Below are positions 49,032-55,924 of a stretch of 64,000 nucleotides of DNA, in pieces. The notes beneath the pieces are model-generated. The model was not told the origin of the DNA and did not search any database. It saw nothing but the letters and a program-made list of their open reading frames with translations. Position numbers and translations under genes: made by a program. Each line of letters begins with the position of its first letter. The stretch's first letter is position 1. The stretch spans positions 1,612,001 to 1,676,000 of the forward strand of contig CAWHJN010000005.1 of assembly GCA_963829705.1 (NCBI GenBank). The letters are read 5' to 3'. The stretch comes from CAWHJN01 sp963829705 (GTDB taxonomy: Bacteria; Bacteroidota; Rhodothermia; Rhodothermales; BA12).

Positions 49032-50690
49032 TCAGTCGAGGCCGAGCACGCCGCGCGCCCGGTCAGGGTAGTCGGTGATGAGGCCGTCCACGCCGAGGCC
49101 GATCATCCTGCGCATGTCCTCGGGCGTGTTGACCGTCCACGGAATCACCTGCATCCCGCGCCGGTGTGCGGCCTCGACGACCGCGGCGTCGAGCAGGCCG
49201 TAATTCGGGCTGTAGATGTCGGGCGTGAAGGTGAGGCGGTCGAGGTTGGCGGCTAGGCCGTCTTCGTTCTCGACGAGAAAGGCGAGCGTGACGGTGGGGT
49301 CGATCTCGCGCATCGCTTCGAGCGCGCGGGGGTCGAACGACTGCACCGTCGTGCGGGCGAGGACGTTGTGGCGGGCGAGCACGTCGTAGAGCGCGCGGGC
49401 GTACGCGGGCGGCAGCGGCGTGAACACGCTGTCGCGCGCCGGGCTCGATTTGATCTCGATGTTGTAGCGGATGGCGTGGCCTGCGGGGCGGGGGTACGCC
49501 TCGGCCATCTTCAGCACGCTGTCGAGCAGGGGCTTGGACACCTTCATGCGCTGCTGCTCCGGGAAGCGCGGGTTGCCGCGCGAGCCGCAGTCGTAGCGGG
49601 CGATCTCGGCGTACGTGAAGCCACGGAGGCGGTATTCACGGTCCGAATCGTGCGGCACAGGCTGGCCTTCGGGTGTGGTGCAGATGTCGCTGTTGAACCA
49701 GGGGTCGTGCGAGAGCACCACCTGCCCGTCTGCCGACACCACCACGTCCATCTCGAGCGTCGTCACGCCCAGTTCGAGGGCGTGCTCGAAGGCGGGGATG
49801 GAGTTCTCAGGGCGCAGGCCGCGCGCGCCGCGGTGCCCCTGCAGGTCGAAGTGCGCCGTCGGCCCGAGGAGTTCGGCCATCGCGGTGGCAAAGCGCCCAC
49901 CGAGCACGCGGTAGCTGGGCGTGTCGTAGTGCACGCGGTCTTTGAGCGTGAGGTCGCTCGCGGTGATCATCGTCACACGCGGCAGATCCACCCGCGCCTG
50001 TTCTGCCTTGACGGCGTCCCAGTTGACGTAGCGCTCCGGGCTCGTGTGCGGGCCGATCTGGGAGAACACGATGGGCAAATCCGGCTGGCCAACGTCGCGG
50101 CGGAAGTCGTGGACGAAGCGGGTAAAGTGCGCGGCCCACGTGTCCGGGCGGCGCGGCACGCCGTGGTAGAACGCGCCCTCGTGCGCGTCGCTCTCGCCCT
50201 GCAGGAAGATCATCCCCGCCAGGTGCCCCATCGGCATGGCGGCGCGGACGCGCTTCAGGCACGAGCCGTAGAGCGTGGCGTCGTCGGGGCTGCGCTGCCA
50301 CTCCTCGATGATCGTCGCGCCCTTCGCGCACGGGATGAGGCCGACGATGAGGCCGGGGTGCGTTTCGCGCAGCGCGTCGGCGAAGGCCCGCGACGGACTG
50401 AAGCCCGCGTTGGCGTCGAGCGAGGCGCTGTCGACCTGGTTCTCCGGGCTGTCGACGGGTTCAGTGGCGAGGTGCCAGCGGTAGTCGTTGCCGAAGACGT
50501 AGACGTGCGGATCGGGCGGCTGCACGTCGGTCAACTCGCCTCGCCCCGACATGTTAGACTGTCCGGCGAGCACGAACAGCGCCAGCCGCCCCACGTGCGC
50601 CGAGTCCACGCCTACGGGCGTCGCGGGCTGCGCGCTGGCAGGCCATGACAACGACAGGAGCAGGAGCACGAGCAGGCAGCACACACGCAT
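49032..50690 (-). CDS. secreted SASA-type acetylesterase fused to glycerophosphodiester phosphodiesterase
   Basis: A 552-residue secreted protein (signal peptide LLVLLLLSLSWPASAQ) with two enzymatic domains. Residues about 35-275 form a sialate O-acetylesterase-like (SASA, SGNH-fold) domain: LAGQSNMSGRG with nucleophile Ser45, FLQGESDAHEG, and DRVHYDTPSYRVLGG with His254. Residues about 284-545 are a GDPD barrel: QGHRGARGLRPENSIPAF (His286, Glu295), LEMDVVVSADG, LSHDP and YNIEIKSS supply metal and acid-base residues. GDPD releases glycerol 3-phosphate from deacylated phospholipids. The surrounding glp genes import and oxidise the product. The start at 50690 is the only ATG giving a signal peptide. 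The fusion is unusual. Confidence 0.92.
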   Translation of the reverse strand: MRVCCLLVLLLLSLSWPASAQPATPVGVDSAHVGRLALFVLAGQSNMSGRGELTDVQPPDPHVYVFGNDYRWHLATEPVDSPENQVDSASLDANAGFSPSRAFADALRETHPGLIVGLIPCAKGATIIEEWQRSPDDATLYGSCLKRVRAAMPMGHLAGMIFLQGESDAHEGAFYHGVPRRPDTWAAHFTRFVHDFRRDVGQPDLPIVFSQIGPHTSPERYVNWDAVKAEQARVDLPRVTMITASDLTLKDRVHYDTPSYRVLGGRFATAMAELLGPTAHFDLQGHRGARGLRPENSIPAFEHALELGVTTLEMDVVVSADGQVVLSHDPWFNSDICTTPEGQPVPHDSDREYRLRGFTYAEIARYDCGSRGNPRFPEQQRMKVSKPLLDSVLKMAEAYPRPAGHAIRYNIEIKSSPARDSVFTPLPPAYARALYDVLARHNVLARTTVQSFDPRALEAMREIDPTVTLAFLVENEDGLAANLDRLTFTPDIYSPNYGLLDAAVVEAAHRRGMQVIPWTVNTPEDMRRMIGLGVDGLITDYPDRARGVLGLD

Positions 50691-50694
50691 AACG

Positions 50695-52305
50695 TCAGGC
50701 GGGCTGGAGGGTGAAGTGGAAGGCGTCGTCGAGGATGTAACCGGCAGCGAGGGCCTCGAAGGTGGCGATCTGTTCGGCTTCCCAGGCGTCGTCGTGGCCG
50801 AGTTCGCGGGCGAGCAGACGCGCCACCTCGGGCGCGGCATCGCGGGCGGCGCGGGCGTCGAGCAAGAGCGCACGCGTGCGCCGCGCCAGCACGTCGTCCA
50901 CCGTCCGCGCCATCTCGTGGCGGGCGGCCCACACGACCTCGCCGCGCAGGTACGGCAGGCGCGGGTGGAGCGGCTCGGTGCCCTGCTCGACCTCGTCGAG
51001 CACCCGGCGCACGGCGGGTGCGTCGGCGCCGTAGACGGCAAGCGTGTCGGCGTCGGCGGGGCCTTTCAGCCATCCGTGCAGGCGCAGGTGCTCGGTGGAG
51101 GAGGTGTGGGGTTCGAGTCCTGCCGCCTTCACTGCCGCGTCCACGGTGTCCTCGCCCATCTTGCGGTAGGTGGTCCACTTGCCGCCGGTGATGGTGACGA
51201 GGCCTGCGTCGGACACATTGAGCCAGTGGTCGCGCGAGATCGAGGCGGTGCGCCCGGTGCCCTTGTCGCTCACGAGCGGGCGCAGCCCGGCGAAGGTACT
51301 CCGCACGTCGGCGGGCGTCGGCTGGCGCGACAGGTAGCGGCCCGCGTGTTCGAGCAGAAAGGCGATCTCCTCATCGAAGGGGCGCGGCTCCAACTCGATG
51401 GTGTCGACGGGCGTGTCGGTCGTGCCCAGCACGATGTGGTCGTGCCACGGCACGGCGAAGAGCACGCGGCCATCGTCGGTGTGGGGGAGCATGAGCGCGG
51501 CCTCGCCTGGCAGAAACGACCGGTCGAGGACGAGGTGGACGCCCTGGCTGGGCCGGATGACGGCGTGCGCCGATGGGTCGTCCATGTGGCGGATGCTGTC
51601 GGCGAAGACGCCCGTGGCGTTGACGACGACGCGGGCCAGCACCTCCATCTCGCGGCCTGTCTCGACGTCCTCCACGGCGACGCCGACGACCTTGCCCTCG
51701 CGTTTGATGAGGCGTGTGACGCGCGCGTAGTTGAGCGGCACGCCGCCGAGGTCGAAGACGGTCTGCGCGAGGTTGACGGCGAGGCGGCTGTCGTCGAACT
51801 GCCCGTCGTGGTAGAGCACGCCGCCGCAGAGCCCATCCGGGTTGACGGTGGGCAGCAGGCGGATCGTCTCGTCGCGCGAGAGCAGTTTGGAGCGCCCGAA
51901 GCCGAGCTTGCCCGCGAGCCAGTCGTAGACCTTAAGGCCGATGCCGTAGTAATAGCGCTCCCACCGTTTGTAGCACGGCACCACGAAAGGCTGGTCGTGG
52001 ACGAGGTGGGGGGCGTTGCGGAGCAGGTGGCCGCGCTCGCGCAGCGCGTCGAGCACGAGCGAGATGTCGCCCTGCTGGAGGTAGCGCACGCCGCCGTGGA
52101 CGAGCTTCGTCGAGCGGCTGGAGGTGCCCTTGCCAAAGTCGCTCTGGTCGAGGACGAGGGTGTGGTAGCCGCGTGCGGAGGCCTCCACGGCGGTGCCGAG
52201 GCCGGTGGCGCCACCGCCGATGACGACGACGTCCCAGTAGGCCGGTTCGTCATCGAGGCGCGCCAGCAGGGTGCTGCGGTCGGGGAGTTCTGCGGTCTGG
52301 TTCAT
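50695..52305 (-). CDS. glpD: FAD-dependent glycerol-3-phosphate dehydrogenase
   Basis: A 536-residue flavoprotein of the aerobic GlpD family: DVVVIGGGATGLGTAVEASARGY, GTSSRSTKLVHGGVRYLQQGD, PHLVHDQPFVVPCYK, the dehydrogenase motif VVNATGVFADSIR, and TITGGKWTTYRKMGEDTVDAAV with its C-terminal alpha-glycerophosphate oxidase cap domain. It oxidises glycerol 3-phosphate to dihydroxyacetone phosphate, passing electrons to quinone at the inner membrane. The ATG overlaps the glpK stop (ATGA) and is preceded by AGGAGG at 7 bases. The SASA-GDPD gene follows 4 bases after its stop. Confidence 0.97.
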   Translation of the reverse strand: MNQTAELPDRSTLLARLDDEPAYWDVVVIGGGATGLGTAVEASARGYHTLVLDQSDFGKGTSSRSTKLVHGGVRYLQQGDISLVLDALRERGHLLRNAPHLVHDQPFVVPCYKRWERYYYGIGLKVYDWLAGKLGFGRSKLLSRDETIRLLPTVNPDGLCGGVLYHDGQFDDSRLAVNLAQTVFDLGGVPLNYARVTRLIKREGKVVGVAVEDVETGREMEVLARVVVNATGVFADSIRHMDDPSAHAVIRPSQGVHLVLDRSFLPGEAALMLPHTDDGRVLFAVPWHDHIVLGTTDTPVDTIELEPRPFDEEIAFLLEHAGRYLSRQPTPADVRSTFAGLRPLVSDKGTGRTASISRDHWLNVSDAGLVTITGGKWTTYRKMGEDTVDAAVKAAGLEPHTSSTEHLRLHGWLKGPADADTLAVYGADAPAVRRVLDEVEQGTEPLHPRLPYLRGEVVWAARHEMARTVDDVLARRTRALLLDARAARDAAPEVARLLARELGHDDAWEAEQIATFEALAAGYILDDAFHFTLQPA

Positions 52306-53801
52306 GCTGTTTCCTCCTGTGCCCAGTTTCTCGCCCGGTCGAGCGCGCGCGCCCATGTGGCGGTGAGTTTTCTGGTGATGGCCGTCTTCATCTGCGGCTC
52401 GAAGCGTTTGTCCACCTGCCACTGCGCGGCGAGTTCGTCGAGGCCGCCCCACACGCCTGTCGCCAGCCCGGCCAGAAACGCTGCGCCCTGTGCGGTCGTC
52501 TCGGATATGCGGGGGCGCACGACGGGGACGCCGAGGATGTCCGCCTGGAACTGCATCAGCAGGTCGTTGGCCGTCGCGCCGCCATCGACGCGCAACTCGG
52601 CCAGCTCGATGCCCGCGTCGGATTCCATTGCCCGGATGACGTCGGCGGTCTGGAAGGCGATGCTTTCGAGTGCGGCGCGGGCGATGTGGCCCGCCGTGCT
52701 GCCGCGCGTGAGGCCCACGAGCGTGCCGCGCGCGTACGGATCCCAGTGGGGCGCGCCGAGGCCGGTGAAGGCGGGCACGAGGTAGACGCCGCCGTTGTCG
52801 TCCACCGACGCCGCCAGCGCCTCGACCTCCGACGACGAGCGGATGATGCCCAGCCCGTCGCGCAGCCACTGCACGACCGCCCCGGCGACGAAGATGCTGC
52901 CTTCGAGCGCGTACTCGACGCGCCCGTCGATCTCCCACGCAATCGTGGTGACGAGGTTGTTGGTAGAGGCCACAGGGGTTTCACCTGTGTTCATGAGCAT
53001 GAAGCAGCCCGTGCCGTAGGTGTTCTTCGCCATGCCCGGCTGCGTGCAGACCTGCCCGAACAACGCCGCCTGCTGGTCGCCTGCGATGCCAGCGATGGGA
53101 ATCTGACGCGAGAACAGGGCGCCGGAGGTGTGGCCGTAGACGTGGCTCGACGGGCAGACCTCGGGCAGCAGCGAGCGGGGCACGCCGAAGAGCGCGAGGA
53201 GGTCGTCGTCCCACGCGCCCGTGTGGATGTCGTAGAGCAGCGTCCGCGAGGCGTTGGTGACGTCGGTGATGTGGCGCGCGCCGCCGGTCATCTTCCAGAC
53301 GAGCCAGCTGTCCATCGTGCCGAAGGCGAGGTGGCCCGCCTCGGCATTGGCGCGCGCGCCTTCGACGTTGTCGAGCAGCCAGCGGATCTTGGTGGCGGAG
53401 AAGTAGGCGTCGAGCACGAGGCCCGTTTTCTCGCGGAGGAGGTCGGCGTGCCCGGCTTCGCGCAGCGCGTCGCAGAAGCCCGCCGTGCGCCGGTCCTGCC
53501 ACACGATGGCGTGGTGGATGGGCTCGCCCGTGCGCCGGTCCCACACGACGGTCGTCTCGCGCTGGTTGGTGATGCCGATGCCCGCGATGTCGGCGGGCGC
53601 GATGCCCGCGCGCGTGACGGCCTCGGCGGCGACGCCCGCCTGGGTGGCCCAGATCTCGTTGGCGTCGTGCTCCACCCAGCCCGGACGCGGGAAGTGCTGC
53701 GTGAACTCGCGCTGGGCGACGGAGCGGATCGTGCCGGTGGCGTCGAACAGGAGGGCGCGCGAACTCGTCGTGCCCTGGTCGAGAGCGAGGATGTATGGCA
53801 T
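52302..53801 (-). CDS. glpK: glycerol kinase
   Basis: A 499-residue FGGY-family kinase: MPYILALDQGTTSSRALLF, GIGITNQRETTVVWDRRTGEPIHHAIVWQDRR, YFSATKIRWLLDNV, FGTMDSWLVWKMTGG, the ATP-binding GIAGDQQAALFGQ, YGTGCFMLMNTG and LRVDGGATANDLLMQFQAD. It phosphorylates glycerol entering through GlpF to glycerol 3-phosphate. Length is normal and the active-site aspartate in AGDQQAA is present. It is the first gene of the glpK-glpD-SASA/GDPD-glpT-glpF run, with 43 bases to the upstream LamG gene's stop. Confidence 0.98.
   Translation of the reverse strand: MPYILALDQGTTSSRALLFDATGTIRSVAQREFTQHFPRPGWVEHDANEIWATQAGVAAEAVTRAGIAPADIAGIGITNQRETTVVWDRRTGEPIHHAIVWQDRRTAGFCDALREAGHADLLREKTGLVLDAYFSATKIRWLLDNVEGARANAEAGHLAFGTMDSWLVWKMTGGARHITDVTNASRTLLYDIHTGAWDDDLLALFGVPRSLLPEVCPSSHVYGHTSGALFSRQIPIAGIAGDQQAALFGQVCTQPGMAKNTYGTGCFMLMNTGETPVASTNNLVTTIAWEIDGRVEYALEGSIFVAGAVVQWLRDGLGIIRSSSEVEALAASVDDNGGVYLVPAFTGLGAPHWDPYARGTLVGLTRGSTAGHIARAALESIAFQTADVIRAMESDAGIELAELRVDGGATANDLLMQFQADILGVPVVRPRISETTAQGAAFLAGLATGVWGGLDELAAQWQVDKRFEPQMKTAITRKLTATWARALDRARNWAQEETA
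52313..52318 (-). promoter_or_regulatory. consensus Shine-Dalgarno of glpD
   Basis: AGGAGG on the minus strand, 7 bases before the glpD start and inside the last codons of glpK (Gln-Glu-Glu). It is the clearest Shine-Dalgarno sequence in a window where most starts lack one, but may be a by-product of those codons. Confidence 0.6.
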
Positions 53802-53844
53802 GGCGTGAAAGTCAGAAGAGGAAACGCGGACGCAAGGCCACGTG

Positions 53845-55854
53845 CTACCGGGCCAGCGTGACGGCCTGCACGACGCGCCCGCTGGGAGTTTCAAGCACGA
53901 CGAAGTAGAGACCGGCGGCGTGGCCGGCGGCGTCCCAGCGAACGTGCCGGGTGCCCGCTGCGACAGGCCCGTCGAAAAGCGTCGTCACGTGGCGGCCGAG
54001 CACGTCGGTCACGCGCAGCCGGGCCATCCCGGCGGTGGGGATGTCCACCGTCAGCGTTGTCGCGGCGCGAAAGGGGTTGGGCGCGGAGGTGAGGCGCAGG
54101 GTTTCACCGGACGCGGCGGGGGACGGAATCGCGCTCGTCACCACGTCCTCGCCGAAGATCGCGCGCGCGGGCAGGCTGTAGACGAACGGGTAGAACACCG
54201 ACCAGGCGCTGGCGCTCTTCTGGTAGTAGTCGGCACTCGACTCCGAGTTGGTCCAGAGCGTGCCGTCGGGGAAAAACGACAGGTCTTCGATGCCGTAGGG
54301 CACGGTGATGCTGCTGTCGGGCGTGGGCTCCCGCCAGCGCTCCAGGCGCGAACGGGGCACGCGCAGGATCTCGGCGACGCCCCGGCTCTGGCTCACGTTG
54401 CGCGACATGAACGCGTACGTCTCGCCCCGGTGGACGAAGAAGTCTACGCCCTGCACGCCGCGGGGGAGGGCGTAGATCTGCGGCGCTCCGCCTGGAACGG
54501 GCCGCCCGTCAGAGGCGAGGGGGTAGCCGTAGAGGTAGGGCGCGTTCTGGCTCGCCGTGCGCCAGTCACCCACCCACAGCGTGTCGCGGTGCTCGGAGAC
54601 GAACGAGGCGCGGCCGTAAACGGAGATCGTGCCGGAGGCGTCGGCGGCGAGGTCGAGGTAGCGAGGCGCGTCGGGGCCTTCGTAGGCAGGCAGCGGGTAC
54701 CGCTCGAGCGTGCTCGACGACGACACGTAGAGCGCGTCTTTGACGTAGGCGATGCCGCCCGCGTGCGAATAGCCGAGCGTACCCATCAGCCGGAAAGTGC
54801 GGCGCACGTGGCCCGTCGCGGCGTCCATCTCGGCGATCATCGAGCGGCGCTGCCCGGTTTTGCCGTCGCGGGTGAGGTGGTAATACGCGAGGTAGACGAG
54901 TGCCGTCGTGTCGCTTCCGTGTACCTCGACGTGCGTGGCCGTACCCTGCGGCACGAACTCGTCGTTGACGTACGGCACGAAAAAGCGGTGCCGGGTGGTG
55001 GCCACCTCCGCTCGGATGCGCTGATCCATCGGGAGGTGGAAGGTGCCGAGGTCGTAGTCGTGGAAGGCGGGCAGGCCGTGGTAGAAGCTGCCGTCGAGTG
55101 GCACCGACGAGGTCAGGTAGGCATCGGCGGCGACGTAGTCGCGCACGAGCGCGGCGAAGAGGTGGCCCGTGAAGCGACCTTCGAGCGTGAAGGTATCGGG
55201 CGTGCCGGTGGCCTCGGTGCCCACGAAAAAGGGGCGCGCGATGACGTAGGGCGAGGGGATCGAGAGGTCGGCGGCCGTCGTGCCCGCGACGTGGCCGTTG
55301 ACGTAGAGCGTGAGGTGGAGCCGCTGGCTCGACACGTCGAAGCGCGCCGTGGCGGCGATCCAGGCCGTTTCGCCGTCGGCGAGGGCATCGCCAGCGTCCA
55401 CACGGATCTCACGCCCGCCGGCCAGAAGAATGAAATACGGCGTCGCGCCGTCGAGGCCAAGGTCGAAGCTGCCGCTGCCCGAGATCTGGTTGTTCAGCAG
55501 CGTCACGCGCCCGTTCGAGGCGGCGTGTTTGATCCACACCTCGGCGGTGAGGCGGGGGCCGAGTGCCTGCGACAGCGCCGCCGTCTCGGTGCTCCGCAGC
55601 GTTGCGCCGGGGGCCTGAAACTCGGCGGTGTAGGGTGCGCGCAGCCCCCATCCACCTGGCCCACGGGCGACGAGGTCGCGCGGGTCGAGGTAGATCCCGG
55701 CTTGGAGGTTCGCCGCCACGACGGACGACGACAGCGTGGGCTGGCCGGGCAGATAGCGGAAGATCACCCCGGCGGCACGTGCCTCGCGGGCGGGCAGCGC
55801 CGCGACGAGGAGCACCAGGAGAAAGGCCGACAGGCGGGCCGAGCGAAAAAACAT
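53845..55854 (-). CDS. secreted LamG-like protein with T9SS type A sorting domain
   Basis: A 669-residue exported protein (signal peptide SAFLLVLLVAALPAREARA). The N-terminal half contains a LamG/concanavalin-like region (LTAEVWIKHAASNGRVTLLNNQ, WIAATARFDVSSQRLHLTLYVNGHVAGTT). A middle part of beta-propeller-like strands runs through the centre (YLYGYPLASDGRPVPGG, IEDLSFFPDGTLW). The C-terminus is a T9SS type A sorting domain: LTSAPNPFRAATTLTVDIPTAG...VTDVLGRHVTTLFDGPVAAGTRHVRWDAAGHAAGLYFVVLE. It should be secreted and anchored or released at the cell surface. No catalytic site was recognised. The ATG at 55854 begins the signal peptide; a start 11 codons upstream is possible. Confidence 0.85.
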   Translation of the reverse strand: MFFRSARLSAFLLVLLVAALPAREARAAGVIFRYLPGQPTLSSSVVAANLQAGIYLDPRDLVARGPGGWGLRAPYTAEFQAPGATLRSTETAALSQALGPRLTAEVWIKHAASNGRVTLLNNQISGSGSFDLGLDGATPYFILLAGGREIRVDAGDALADGETAWIAATARFDVSSQRLHLTLYVNGHVAGTTAADLSIPSPYVIARPFFVGTEATGTPDTFTLEGRFTGHLFAALVRDYVAADAYLTSSVPLDGSFYHGLPAFHDYDLGTFHLPMDQRIRAEVATTRHRFFVPYVNDEFVPQGTATHVEVHGSDTTALVYLAYYHLTRDGKTGQRRSMIAEMDAATGHVRRTFRLMGTLGYSHAGGIAYVKDALYVSSSSTLERYPLPAYEGPDAPRYLDLAADASGTISVYGRASFVSEHRDTLWVGDWRTASQNAPYLYGYPLASDGRPVPGGAPQIYALPRGVQGVDFFVHRGETYAFMSRNVSQSRGVAEILRVPRSRLERWREPTPDSSITVPYGIEDLSFFPDGTLWTNSESSADYYQKSASAWSVFYPFVYSLPARAIFGEDVVTSAIPSPAASGETLRLTSAPNPFRAATTLTVDIPTAGMARLRVTDVLGRHVTTLFDGPVAAGTRHVRWDAAGHAAGLYFVVLETPSGRVVQAVTLAR

Positions 55855-55858
55855 CAGC

Positions 55859-55908
55859 AAAAAGGGGAGCGACCGGCAGGCAGGCACTGGGCCGCCCGCC
55901 GGTCGCTC
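55859..55908 (-). terminator. Rho-independent terminator of the T9SS/TonB unit
   Basis: On the minus strand GAGCGACCGGC (55908-55898) pairs perfectly with GCCGGTCGCTC (55877-55867) around a 20-base loop, followed by CCC and five T. It lies 17 bases after the lamin-tail gene's stop and separates it from the next LamG gene. Confidence 0.85.
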
Positions 55909-55924
55909 GTTCAGGGTCGGAAGG

